From assembly GCF_028640845.1 (NCBI RefSeq), contig NC_080543.1, positions 11,435,959 through 11,499,958 on the forward strand: a stretch of DNA of 64,000 bases, read 5' to 3'. Source of the stretch: Ahaetulla prasina. Its lineage: Eukaryota; Chordata; Lepidosauria; Squamata; Colubridae. Positions 46,514 through 56,989 of the stretch are shown piece after piece (position 1 is the stretch's first letter; the number at the start of each line of letters is the position of its first letter). Under the pieces are notes generated by a model. The model saw nothing but the letters and a program-made list of their open reading frames with translations, was not told the origin of the DNA and searched no databases. A program made the translations under genes and the position numbers.

Positions 46514-46789
46514 TGTCTAGGGGGCGATGCTGATCTCCGTTTCTTAGCCGAGGGAGCCAGAGTGGGCCAAACACAATTTTCGTGGTCATGTGGCCAGCAT
46601 GACTATATGCCAAAGGCACATGGAACGCTGTTACCTTTCCACCGAAGTGGTACCTATTTATCTACTCGTATTTGCGTGCTTTCAAACTGCTAGGTGGGCA
46701 GGAGCTCACCCCGTCATGCGGTGCTGGGGTCTTGAACCAGGCTGCCAGCTTTCCAGCGGATGAGCTCATTGTCTTTAATTGCTGAGCCA

Positions 46790-46792
<3 letters not shown>
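46514..46792 (-). mobile_element. SINE family A, divergent copy
   Basis: Reverse-oriented from 'ggcgatgctgatctccgttt' to the head 'gctgagccatcac'. Related to 7533 and 20041. Confidence 0.75.

Positions 46793-46838
<46 letters not shown>
46793..46838. repeat. (CA)n microsatellite
   Basis: About 22 units directly at the SINE head. Confidence 0.95.
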
Positions 46839-46839
<1 letters not shown>

Positions 46840-47725
46840 ACGATAGCAGCATATTCAGCTTTCAACAAATATGTATAATGGAGGAGGCCCAAAGTTGAGA
46901 AAGCCTTGATCTTGATGAGAAAAACATTTTGTAAGGGAAATTACCTCAGTAATAGAAAATGATGCAAATTAGTTTGGAAGAGTCGGGATTCTGAATGGCA
47001 TTTACAAGTTTTTGTTCACTTATTATTACATTATTACCTTCACTTATTATTAGATTTTATTGGTCAACTGTGGATTAGAGCACTTTCAGTTCATTTTTTG
47101 GTTCACTTAATTTCTTCTTTATTTATAGGATCATGATAGCATTCTTGACATACGGTCTTTGTGTCACTCCTGTCTTTCCTGCTTAATGGACATTTGAGGG
47201 ATGCTTCCAACTCTAGAGTTTGTTTTTGCTATTGTTGCTGTGAATACTGTTTATTAAATTTGTATATCATCCACTTCCCAATGACTTAGATCACGTAGGT
47301 AACAATAAAGGAAGACACAGTGAAAAGCCCTGTTACTTAGAAGGTGGATTAATAACAGGACCGTGGAAAGCTCAGATTAAGATTATTTACCAAAATCTTC
47401 TTTTCTGGGAACAGCAAAGCTGTAAGAGGATGTTGTCTCAGCAGAAGCCAACTGAAAAAATTATGTATGCTGATAAAATCTAATGTAATTGACAAATTCT
47501 CTGGAAGATCATTCTGGATAATCAAACAAGTACATATTTTTTGTACAGATTTCAGATTTTTTTGGGAAAAGAAAGCTGCCCAGAGAAATATCCTCTAAAG
47601 GATATATCCACTTTATCAGATTTTATTTTGCATGTTTTCTCATGTTTCAAATTTCAATACAAGTTGATGCAGTTGATGTACTAATTACATATTCATCATT
47701 TGTACACAATTCTATTACATAATAA
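46839..47725. other. No gene seen
   Basis: Unique AT-rich sequence. Confidence 0.4.
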
Positions 47726-47726
47726 A

Positions 47727-48092
47727 AGGTAAAGGTTCCCTTGCACATATGTGCTAGTCGTTCCCGACTCTAGGGGGAGGTGCTCATCTCCGTTTCTAAG
47801 CCGAAGAGCCAGCGCTGTCCGAAGAGCCAGCGCTGTCCAAAGACATCTCCGTGGTCATGTGGCCGGCATGACTAAACGCCAAAGGCGCACGGAACACTGT
47901 TCACTTCCCACCAAAGATGGTCCCTATTTTTCTACTTGCATTTTTTATGTACTTTTGAACTGCTAGGTTGGCAGAAGCTGGGACAAGTAACAGGAGCTCA
48001 CCCTGTTACGCGGCACTAGGGATTCGAATCGCTGAGCTGCTGACCTTTCGATCGACAAGCTCAGCATCTTAGCCATTGAACGACCGCATCCT
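47727..48092 (-). mobile_element. SINE family A with recognisable TSD
   Basis: Reverse-oriented full copy ('aaggtaaaggttcccttgca' to 'gaacgaccgcatcc'). Flanks 'tattacataataaaa' and 'tattacatcataata' are an imperfect target duplication. A 17-bp direct repeat 'gaagagccagcgctgtc' occurs inside. Confidence 0.85.
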
Positions 48093-48890
48093 TTTATTAC
48101 ATCATAATAGAGTATAAATGAAAGACGGGGGGGAAGATTCCTAAATTCTAAATTGGAACACACTTGTTGAGTCCAGTTATGTCTCCATATGCTTTCAGAT
48201 TATCATGTATAACCCAAGGGGAAAGAGGGTTAGGGTTTAACTTTGTAGAGAAATCTAGAAAGCCTGATTTCAAACATAGTACATGGCTCAGTATAAGTCA
48301 GATTCCTCTTCTATTTTTTCCAGTCTCTGGAGAAAAGCTTTCCAATTCTCTCTCATCATTTAATACAACTATATGATTATCCCCATTTACCATCCTTTTA
48401 CACCCTGCAGTCTAAAGCTATCCCTCTGCCTCTGGAACATTGATGGTGATATTCTTTTTCTAAATGTGAATAATGATGTTTTCCCAAGAAATACAGTGGA
48501 ACTAAAAAAAAAAACCAGAAATATTTTTAAATCCCATGTGCTGAATATATTTAGAAGTTAAAGGGGCCCTTTTAAAAGTAATAGAGGAAGAGACTGCTTG
48601 CCGAAATAAAGGCAAACAGGAAATAACAGGACAATGTGGAGGAAGTAGATTTCCCCCCCTACCTTCTCTCATAATACCAGAACATGGGAGTCAGTCAGTG
48701 AAATTAATTAGCACTTGATTATGGACAGTAAGAAAAACACACCTTTGAAAGGATCTGATGACCCTTTTGGCCCTGTTAAAAATATTTCAGATATGTTTGT
48801 CTAGTTATAGTGCAGTATAGCATGCTGGACAAGATGGGCTTTTGGCTTAATCTGTCAGGTTCCTATATTTTAAAGGTACTTTTCAGATAG
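48093..48890. other. No gene seen
   Basis: Unique. An acceptor-like 'ctattttttccag' at 48311-48323 has no following donor. Confidence 0.4.
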
Positions 48891-48900
48891 GAATCCTAAC

Positions 48901-49059
48901 CAGTGGTGGGTTTCTACCGTTCGCCCCGGTTCGGGCGAACCAGTAGTGGTGGTGGCGGGAGGCTCCGCCCACCCACCCAGACGTCATCACAGACGCTCTG
49001 CGTATGCAGGCGCTCACAGTTCCGAACCAGTAAGCGAAGGTATGTGGAACCCACCACTG
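48901..49059. mobile_element. Short hAT-like element with perfect 8-bp TSD
   Basis: CAGTGGTGGGTTTCTACC to 'ggaacccaccactg'. Target duplication atcctaac at 48893-48900 and 49060-49067. The interior has 'ggttcgggcgaacc' and 'aggctccgcccaccc'. 159 bp. Confidence 0.9.
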
Positions 49060-49172
49060 ATCCTAACATATAATTGACCTGGGTTCTACAATAGAATTTT
49101 ATAGAGCCCAGACGATGCTATCTTTATTTGTGTGATTTTATTTGTGCTCTTCTACAACTTTTCTTTCTGCAG

Positions 49173-49247
49173 GAACAAAGCAGGTCTTAATAACTGCAGG
49201 GTTGCTTTTGATTATATCATGCAACCTGGGATCAGTTTGTCCTTGGT
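49173..49247 (+). CDS. Weak candidate coding exon, possible membrane segment
   Basis: Strong acceptor (tctacaacttttctttctgcag) and a near-consensus donor (GGT|gtaagtaag) bound 75 bp. Frame 0 has a stop. The frame starting at the third base reads TKQVLITAGLLLIISCNLGS, which is hydrophobic. The frame starting at the second base reads NKAGLNNCRVAFDYIMQPGI. I recognise neither. The base before the donor is T rather than the usual G; an alternative donor two bases upstream (TTG|gtgtaag) is possible. No repeat is seen at 49080-49310. Splice signals are observed; coding status is inference. Confidence 0.2.
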
Positions 49248-49317
49248 GTAAGTAAGCAACAACTAATCCCAATCTTAGGCTTGGAATTTGAAATATGGGT
49301 AAGGAAACCATAGAATC

Positions 49318-49520
49318 ATGAAAAGGTGGAAAGGATCTTGAAGGTCATCTAATCTAATTCCTGCTAAATGCAAGAATCTACTTCTATGGTATCCCCAAGC
49401 AATGAAGATCCAGCCATCTAAGTAAAAATTCTGACAAGTAAGAGCCTACTCCATCCATGGGCAGGCTGTTCATTTGATAGGTCTTATTTAAGGAGATTAT
49501 TTAAGGATATGACATATTAG
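49318..49520 (-). mobile_element. Old CR1 3' end
   Basis: 'ggatcttgaaggtcatctaa' followed by 'cctgctaaatgcaag' is the reversed, diverged CR1 3' UTR. Confidence 0.5.
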
Positions 49521-49631
49521 GAACATATAAGAAATCTACTTTCTTATAATTTAACCCCAAAGTTTCTCATCCTGCCTTCTGGACAACAAGCCTTTCAGTT
49601 GTTTCTGTGTGGATAGCAAGAGATAATTATC

Positions 49632-50155
49632 AGTGGTCTTGTGGTTAAGGCTAGAACATGAGAGACTGTGAGTTCAAGTCCAAGCTTAGTGGTGAAAGCC
49701 AGCTTGGGTGACTTTGAGCCAGTCATTCACTCTCCGCTCAACCCAACTCACAATACTGTTGTGGGGAAACTACTGTGTTTCCCCGAAAATAAGACATCCC
49801 CTGATATTAAGCCCAATCGGGCTTTGGAGCGCATATGCTAAATAAGCCCCCCTGAAAATTAGCCCTCCCCAAAAATATTTAAACGCATGCGCAGCCGGTC
49901 CCAGCCATTTCCTCTGGTTAGGGTTAGGGAGACAGAGCTGGAAAACAGGTAAGACGGCAAGGGGAGCCCTATCTTGCTCCACACGCCCCAAAATAATAAC
50001 ACCTCCCTGAAAATAAGGTCAAGCGCTTATTTCAGGGTTCAAAAAAATATAAGATGGGGTCTTATTTTCGGAGAAACACGGGTAGGAGGAAGAGGCATGT
50101 TTGCTGTTTTTGAGTGATTTGTAAAAATAATAAAGGTGGACTGCAAATCAATAAA
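49632..50155 (+). mobile_element. SINE family C split by a MITE
   Basis: Head 'gtggtcttgtggttaaggct' and box B-like 'gtgagttcaagtcc', body 'agccagcttgggtgactttg'. After the MITE: 'aggaggaagaggcatgtttg', 'gtaaaaataataaaggtgga'. Confidence 0.7.
49771..50084. mobile_element. TA-flanked MITE, 'CTGTGTTTCCCCG' family (long copy)
   Basis: 'tactgtgtttccccgaaaat' faces 'ttttcggagaaacacgggta'. Internal 'aagcccaatcgggcttt' palindrome. Same family as 15719-15857. Confidence 0.8.
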
Positions 50156-50580
50156 CAAATCAATAAAGGATCTTAGGAACATTTCCATCATGTCATCGCT
50201 CATGTATGTCCCAGGAAAGCAGCACAGTTTTCTTAATGGACCATCCAGTTTGGCAGATTGCTGCTTTATCCTTCTCAGCATCTCTAAGAACACAGGTCTC
50301 TCTCAGCGCAGAGCTGAAATCTATGGCTGTGCAGTCTGTTGAGGTCTTGTCCTTAAACCCTGAGCAATCGCAGGTGTTGCATTCATCCATAATCAGAAAT
50401 ATTGATTAGGAGGCTCTCTGACACTCCAAAAAAGTGAGAGCTCATCTTGACAGGCCTTTCCTTCATGGTTTATCTATCTCTCCCTAATCTTTTGTTTTTT
50501 TAATATCTTTTTTTGGGAAGCTTCTTGATACTATGGACCCTCCGTAAGTCCTCTTCCATTTCTGTACCATTTCCCTGGGA
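50156..50580. other. No gene seen
   Basis: Unique; overlapping 65-84-codon frames at 50039-50409 lack support. Confidence 0.4.
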
Positions 50581-50594
50581 AAGTAAGAGGGCTT

Positions 50595-50700
50595 GGTGTA
50601 TCTTTGGTGACATATAGCGATGCTGGTCACGTGACCACGGAAATGTCTTCGAACTATGCTGGTTCCCTCAGCTTAGAATCAGATATGACTGGATAGGAGA
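50595..50700 (+). mobile_element. SINE family A fragment
   Basis: 'gatgctggtcacgtgaccac', 'gaaatgtcttcgaac', 'tggttccctcagctt' match the SINE body; head and tail missing. Confidence 0.55.
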
Positions 50701-51420
50701 TATTAATTAAATGACTGGACAGGAGACATTAGTTAAAGATATTAGTAATCTTTAATTTTCAAGCTAAGCACCCAATGAAAAGAAAAAGGCTTTTTGGAGC
50801 TGGTAAGCATCAAACGTTAGATTTAAAATATTAATCCTATCAGCGATGGAGAAAGCAAGAAACGAATTTTTAAAATGTCATCTTTCTTTTTATGGACTAT
50901 CAAAGTAGCACTAACAATTATAAACGCATTTGTTTTAGAGCAGCAATTAAAAATTAACACAAAGTTAGTTTTTGCCTTTCATAAAAAGGTGAAAGCGCTT
51001 ACTGTGACCCCACAGTCTGTATTTAATCACATGCTCCCATGTTGACTGTTAATGATCAAAAAATGCCTTCCAGTCATTTGAACCGCTGCCAACATCACCC
51101 GCTGCTGAGATAAAATAAAATAATTAACTTGGACTGACATGCCGAAATACAAGTGTGTTAGTGTGGCTCTGCTAAAATTATGCCAGTAGTTAGCAATGGA
51201 AACACAGGGAAACGTAACAGGGGGTTGCAAGGAGTGTTTGCATGTGCAACTCAGGTCAGAGAGTACTCACAATTTGGCCACGTCTGTGGACTCTTGCTAA
51301 TCGTTGCTTAATCTGCAATAAATCCAGACACAAGCGCCAGTGCAATAGATTGGTGGATGCAGGTGGATAGGAGGGAGAATAAAAACGAGTGAAAATCTGC
51401 CACTTTATAATGCCTCATAG
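50701..51420. other. No gene seen; 50830-51230 candidate conserved non-coding
   Basis: Repeat-free, AT-rich with clustered TAAT/ATTA words and no open frame with splice sites. Confidence 0.35.
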
Positions 51421-51942
51421 CAGGGGTGCCAACTTGATTTCATTGAGGGCCGCATCAGGGTTGTGTTTGACCTCGGGGGGGCGATGCCAGCTCGGGCATT
51501 GCCAGCTCGATGTCATTCGTGTTGGAGGCACCTGTGGCAGTGGTGATAATCAGCCGGTTCTATCCGAACCGGTAGCAGCGGCTGTGGGATGCTCCGCCCA
51601 TCTGCCCTGATATAATCACGCCCCATTTACCCATGTTTTTGACTCTCTCTGTATGTGCGGAAGGCCCTGTGCATGTGCGGAGGTGGCGCATGTGCTCACA
51701 TTTGCCAATCGGTAGAGAAGGTAAGTGAATACCATCCCTGACCTGTGGTGGCCTGGACGGGGCTGGAGAGATCCTCCTGCAGCCCTCTGGCAGCGAAAAC
51801 TGAGCGGCTCTCCCAGGCTCCATTTCCGCTGGCAGAGGCACCATGGGCTGGTCCTTCGCTGTTTCCAGGGCAGCCCCGCAGGCCAGATTTAAGCATCCTT
51901 TGGGCTGGATCTGGCCTGCAGGCTTTGAGTTTGACACCCCTG
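51421..51942. mobile_element. hAT-like element with another hAT-like element nested in it
   Basis: CAGGGGTGCCAACTTGATTT to 'ttgagtttgacacccctg', flanks cctcatag/cctgatgg (6 of 8). The nested insertion is at 51538-51740. Confidence 0.75.
51538..51740. mobile_element. Nested hAT-like element with perfect TSD
   Basis: CAGTGGTGATAATCAGCCGG to 'gtgaataccatccctg'. Target duplication acctgtgg at 51530-51537 and 51741-51748. Contains 'ccgaaccggtagcagc' and 'gatgctccgcccatc', the same family as 48901. Confidence 0.9.
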
Positions 51943-52094
51943 CCTGATGGTAAGACCACACTTGGAATACTGCATCAGTTTTGGTCTCCACAGTATATAG
52001 AAAAAGATGTTGAGACTCTGAAAAGAGCGCAGAGAAGAGCGACAAAGATAGCAATAGCACTTAGGCTTATGTACTGCTTCACAGTGCTTTCACA
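51943..52094 (+). mobile_element. CR1 fragment
   Basis: 'taagaccacacttggaatac' and 'agagcgcagagaagagcgac' match the CR1 RT C-terminal block. It then switches to 'agcaatagcacttaggctta', an unplaced repeat or unique sequence. Confidence 0.6.
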
Positions 52095-52216
52095 GCCCTC
52101 TCTAAGCAGTTTAGAATAGAATAGAATAGAATAGAATAGAATAGAATAGAATAGAATAGAATAGAAAGAATAGAATAGAATAGAATAGAATAGAATAGAA
52201 TAGAATAGAATAGAAT
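52095..52216. repeat. (AATAG)n tail of Snake1 LINE
   Basis: About 21 units of AATAG with one AAAG interruption, joined to the LINE 3' end. Confidence 0.95.
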
Positions 52217-52757
52217 TTTTTATTGGCCAAGTGTGATTGGACACACAAGGAATTTGTCTTGGTGCATATGCTCTCAGTGTACATAAAAGAAAAGATACGT
52301 TCATCAAGAATCATAAGGTACAACAATTAATTATGGTCATAGGGTACAAATAAGCAACCAGGAAACAATCAATATCAATATAAATCGTAAGGATACAAGC
52401 AACAAAGTTACAGTCATACAGTCATAAGTGGAAAGAGACTGGTGATGGGAACGATGAGAAGATTAATAGCAGTGCAGATTCAGTAAATAGTCTGACAGTG
52501 TTGAGGGAATTATTTGTTTAGCAGAGTGATGGCCTTCGGGAAAAAACTGTTCTTGTGTCTAGTTGTTCTGATGTGCAGTGCTCTATAGCCTCGTTTTGAA
52601 GGTAGGAGTTGAAACAGTTTATGTCCAGGATGTGAGAGGTCTGTATATATTTTCCCAGCCTTCTTTTTGACTCGTGCAGTATACATGTCCTCAGTGGCAG
52701 GCAGGTTGCTAGCCATTGTTTTTTCTGAAGTTCTAATGATCCTCTGAAGTCTGTGCC
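52217..52757 (-). mobile_element. Snake1-type LINE 3' end with RT C-terminus
   Basis: The minus frame contains HRLQRIIRTSEKTMASNLPA, LSHPGHKLFQLLPSK and FFPKAITLLNK. 3' UTR as in other copies. Truncated at 52757 where another element begins. Confidence 0.85.
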
Positions 52758-53156
52758 AAAAGCTGGGGGAACACGGAGGGGTCACGTGCGCGTGTGCCCA
52801 CATCCATAATTCAATGCATCCTGCCCGCCCACTTGCGATCCTGACGCGCCCCCCCCCCCCATGCAATCCCCGCTTTTGGCACGGTGGGCTCGGTAGGTCC
52901 ATTTTCTGCCCTCCCCAGGCTCCAGAGCCTTTCTAGGAGCCTGGGGAGGGTGAAAACAGCCTTCCCCACCCGCCTTGAGGCCCTCCAGAGGTCAGAAACA
53001 GCCTGTTTCCTGACTTCCAGTGGGCCTGAAAGGCCTGAAAGTCAGCTGGCCGGCACACACATATGCACCGGAGTTGAGCTAGGGCAACGCTCGCGTGCCC
53101 ACTGATACGGCTCCACGTGCCACCTGTGGCACCCATGCCATAGGTTCGCCATCACC
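52758..53156. mobile_element. hAT-like element, left end unclear
   Basis: Right terminus 'ataggttcgccatcacc' as in the 433-bp family. The body has 'ggaaacagcctgtttcc'-type 'gtcagaaacagcctgtttcc', shared with 16420-16864. Contains a C-run at 52850-52860. Confidence 0.6.
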
Positions 53157-53461
53157 AGCTTATACCCATAAAACAACAAAATGTACCTAAACTCATAATA
53201 ATAGGCAATGCTTAAACAGTTGACTAATCCAGTGGCTGCCTTGCCGCCCCCAAATATGTGGCTAAAATATGTGGCTAACTATCCTCCCCTTATTCTTTGC
53301 AACTTTGCTCTTGACACTTTTCACTGTAAAGTTCACTTTTTATAATGTGCCTAATGAGGTCTCTGAATTATTTAAAACTTCCTGAAATCTGATCTTGGTT
53401 TGGAAGTACTTATTGGGATTAGCTGTCTAAATAATGTTTTTTTCCCCCCCACTTTTTATAG
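53157..53461. other. No gene seen
   Basis: Unique AT-rich sequence upstream of the exon candidate. Confidence 0.4.
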
Positions 53462-53508
53462 GTCTTTTTATTCTGCGTAACAGCTGCCCTGTTTATGTTC
53501 TTTTTCAG
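53462..53508 (+). CDS. Weak candidate coding exon, possible transmembrane segment
   Basis: A 47-bp stretch between a strong acceptor (tttccccccccactttttatag) and a strong donor (CAG|gtatgt). Frame 0 reads VFLFCVTAALFMFFF plus a split codon, i.e. a hydrophobic helix. Another frame (two bases in) reads LFILRNSCPVYVLFQ. No recognised repeat within about 300 bp on either side. The caveat is that pyrimidine-rich DNA gives Phe/Leu by composition, and the same 3' AG could itself be an acceptor for sequence starting at 53509. Joining 49173-49247 to this stretch keeps a frame open, but with the second reading rather than the first. Confidence 0.25.
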
Positions 53509-54070
53509 GTATGTTGCCAATACTTTTCTTACTTTATGTTAAAAGTTTATTTGAAATGGAAAGGGCTGTGCTTTTATATCTTCGCTCAAACAAAGAAGTT
53601 CCTATGCTGAAAGGAAAAAAAAAATAAACTCCTGAATTATAGTTACATTTCACTGCAAATTTAATTTTCTTGGGATTATATTATATAATACCATGTGCGA
53701 GAAAGTTCAGAAACATTGGGAGAGTGCCCAGTAAGGACTTAGTTATTCATTTGCTTTTAAAACAATGAAACATCCATTGTGTATGACCATTTCCTACTAT
53801 TGCAGTTCCTTAGCCACCTATTCCTGATTCCAAAACCACTTATGGTTATTAATTTTAATACGACAGCCAGGAAAAAAATGCTCTGAAGAAAGAAACATTG
53901 TGATGGCATACCGTGATAGATACACATATAATCATATTTTTTTTTCTTGGTCTTCCATTTCAGAGAGTGGCATTTTACAAAGGCATTGTGTTTTTTCCCC
54001 CCCCTAACTTAATTTCTGCAAATAGAGGAAATTCTAACCCTGACAATAAAATAATGAGAATTAAAATAAC
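53509..54070. other. No gene seen
   Basis: Unique AT-rich. A strong acceptor-like 'ggtcttccatttcag' ends at 53963 but no good donor follows. Confidence 0.4.
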
Positions 54071-54091
54071 GAGAGCCAGTTGGGTCTAATG

Positions 54092-54730
54092 CAGGGGTCC
54101 CCAACCTGTGGGCCACACGGCCCACTACCAGTACGTGGCCTATTGGCCACTGGGCTGCATGACTGGCTGCCCAGCATACATATGCATGCACCCCCTCCCT
54201 CAATTCCTGCTAGCGTGAGTGCTGTGCAGGCACTACCGATGTGAGCAGCGTATGGACACTACCGCCACCGCAAGAGCTGGACAGGTGCTAATGTTGCCAC
54301 ACGGGCGTTACTGTCACTGTGCAGGTGCTGCGGTCACCACCCTGTTTGCATTGCGCCTGCGCTCACAGCCCCATTCGCACTTGCGCATGCACATATAAAG
54401 CCCCCCCCTTTTTTAATTTGCATTTATATCCCGCCCTTCTCCGAAGACTCAGGGTGGCTTACACTATGTTAGCAATAGTCTTCATCCTATTTGTATATTT
54501 ATATACAAAGTCAACTTATTGCCCTCAACAATCTGGGTCCTCATTTTACTTACCTTATAAAGGATGGAAGGCTGAATCAACCTTGGGCCTGGTGGGACTT
54601 GAACCTGCAGTAATTGCAAGCAGCTGTGTTAATAACAGACTGCCTTAGCAGCCTGAGCCACCATATAAAGGCCCTTGCCCCTCCCTCCCCCCCATCTGGG
54701 CTGCCAACCCAGAAAGGTTGGGGAACTCTG
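54092..54730. mobile_element. hAT-like element, 'CAGGGGTCCCCAACC' termini
   Basis: CAGGGGTCCCCAACCTGTGG facing 'aggttggggaactctg'. Target duplication gtctaatg (54084-54091) and gtctagtg (54731-54738), 7 of 8. Confidence 0.85.
54407..54663 (-). mobile_element. SINE family B inside the hAT element
   Basis: Reverse-oriented: 'atttatatcccgcccttctc' through 'taacagactgccttagcag'. Flanks 'catataaagccc' (left) and 'catataaaggccc' (right) are an imperfect target duplication. Confidence 0.85.
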
Positions 54731-54944
54731 GTCTAGTGGATAAGGCACCAGGTTAGAAAACAGGAGACCATGAATTCAAGGCCTGCCTTAACCATGAAAA
54801 CTAGCTGAGTTGCTTTGGACCAGTTCACTGTCTCTCAGCCAACCCACCTCACAGGGTTGTTGTTTTGGGTGCAAATAAGAGGAGGAAGGTATGTTGGATA
54901 TGTTCACCACCTTAAGTTTATTTGTAGAACTAATAAAGGCAGGA

Positions 54945-55480
54945 TACCTGGAACGCTCACATTGCAACACTGGTCAAAAGGGCCCAGCAGAGATTATACT
55001 ACCTGAGACTTCTCAGGAAACAACAACTGAGTGAAAAACTGCTGGTGGCTGTCTACCGCTGCACCATAGAGAGTATTTTAAACTTACTGCATCTGTGTAT
55101 GGTTTGCCAATTGCCCAGTGGCAAAATAGGACAGCTCTCCAGAGGGTCAACGTCATTGCCCAGAGGATCATTGGCTGCCCTCTCCCCTCTTTGGAAGAGC
55201 TTCATATGTCCCGCTGCCTTAAGAAAGTTCAAAACATCCTTAGAGACCCATCTCATCCTGGGCACCTTTTTTTGAACTATTACCATCTGGCAGACGGCAT
55301 AGGATAATAAAAACAAATAGGACAAAACAGCTTCTATCCCAGAGCAATAACCATACTGAATTCTATAGTATATTGCAATATTGGGTTTTCAATTTCAATT
55401 ATATAGAATGTAAAGGATGTATGTTTGTGTTTTTGTTGTTATAGTTATAATGTACACTGAAGACAGCATTTAACCCACAG
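54945..55480 (+). mobile_element. L2/Rex-type LINE 3' end with RT C-terminus
   Basis: The frame includes QRIIGCPLPSLEELHMSRCL and LRDPSHPGH, the C-terminal block of L2/Rex-like ORF2, then a 3' UTR ending near 'gtacactgaagacagcattt'. A frameshift separates it from an upstream piece in another frame (GPAEIILPETSQ-type). Confidence 0.75.
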
Positions 55481-56318
55481 GACTTAAATATCTGTCTGCT
55501 TCCCTTAATTTTTCAGAGAGTAAGCAGGTCCATCCAGCTTTTAAAATGCATTTTGCCAAATTAAATCTGCGGGGAGCTGATACCTTCCTTTACTTCTTTT
55601 TTTGCTTTCCAATCCATTAAATTTCATATAAAACTAGATATTACCACTCTGTTCTCTGAATGCCATTGGGGAGAATTTGCAGAAGATTGATGGGGAATAA
55701 TGTGAAGGAAAGCCAGTGGGAATGAAGGGCCTGGTTATTCATCCTATTTTTGTCCTAGTTCACATTGGGTGACACTGGCTGTCAATCCAACCTGCCTTAC
55801 GATGGCAGAATATGGGAAGAGGGAGTTCTGTGTATACCAGCTTGAGCTCCTGCAAAGAAAGATGGAATAGAAATCATTCAGTTAGACAAAGAATAAATAA
55901 ATAAATGTTTGCCTTTTATGCATTTTAGTGTGGCTTTTGGAGTCAGCTGGGAAAGATACATAAATGGCCTGGAAGCATTAGCGATTTGCAGAGAGGAATA
56001 ATCAATTAAGATGGATGAACCAAATTCTTCTACTTAATTATGTGGGTAATGGTTGGCGTTGTCATGTTTCCATCTTAATCTGTGAATATAAGAGTCTTTA
56101 AGGGGAAACTGGAGTATTACCAGGTCATCATTGTTGCAGTATTGTCTAGGTAGGACCTCATTACTGTGTCCCATCCCGGAACCAAACAGTGGTATTCAAA
56201 GAAAATGTAATACACTCTCTTCTCCATCCCCAGAGAAAGTGTTTAGCCGCTACATGCTTGCCCCAAGAGGCAATCCCCGTACTCCCTTAGTTTGAAAATA
56301 CACCATTGTACGGCTATA
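55481..56318. other. No gene seen; unique
   Basis: Repeat-free apart from (AAAT)n at 55895-55905. Candidate conserved non-coding. Confidence 0.35.
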
Positions 56319-56326
56319 TATTAGAC

Positions 56327-56679
56327 CAGGGGTGTCAAACTCGATTTCATTGAGGGTTGCATCAGGGTTGTGTTTGACCTTGGGGAGCCCGGGTGGGCAT
56401 GGCCAGCTCGACATCACTCGTGTCAGGGGCGCCTGTGGTGGCCCGAGCGCTCTGCCAGCGAAAACGGGCTCCCAAGCTCCGTTTTCGGCTGCAATGGCAT
56501 CCTGCAACCATCTCTGCCGGCAAAAACAGAGCTCAGGAGGGCCACCCTACCGAGCTCCATTTTTGCTGGCACAGACACTGCAGGCCAGTCCTTTGCTGTT
56601 TCGAGCGGGGTCCCAAGGGCCAGATCTAAGCACTCCATAGGCTGGATCTGGCTCCCAGGCCTTGAGTTTGACACCCCTT
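56327..56679. mobile_element. hAT-like element with perfect TSD, 353 bp
   Basis: CAGGGGTGTCAAACTCGATT to 'cttgagtttgacacccctt'. Target duplication tattagac at 56319-56326 and 56680-56687. Interior 'agctcc(a/g)ttttcg/tgctgg' blocks as in 24769. Confidence 0.9.
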
Positions 56680-56689
56680 TATTAGACCA

Positions 56690-56790
56690 ATGTTTCTTGA
56701 CCGTAACATTCTAAGAATGTATGGACCTCAACTCTCTGGCTGTGGAATTCTGGGAATTGAAGTCCACATATCTTAGAGTTGTGTGGACTT
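56690..56790. mobile_element. Old palindromic MITE
   Basis: Contains 'ggaattctgggaattgaagt' with a degraded opposite arm. Confidence 0.45.
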
Positions 56791-56989
56791 AACTGTAATT
56801 ATTCATGCTGGTTTCCTAAAAAGCAATGGCATAATAACCAATATTACAGTATGACGAGATTGAAAGGGATATTATTTGTTACCCTCCTGCTTTTGACATC
56901 AGCATTTCAATAGAGAAATGGGCTACCTTCTGCACCGAGATCCCTTTGAAAATGGATTGGAAGCTGCAGTTGATTCACAGTGCAATTGT

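Larger units (their letters stand above)
54071..54955 (+). mobile_element. SINE family C containing a hAT element, which contains a SINE B
   Basis: Head 'gagagccagttgggtctaat' (54071-54091), then the hAT, then 'gtctagtggataaggcacca' to 'ctaataaaggcaggatacc'. The hAT target duplication is inside the SINE head. Confidence 0.75.

Noticed and set aside
46862..46892. Coding continuation near (CA)n (Cys-Val repeats)
   Set aside because: Microsatellite product.
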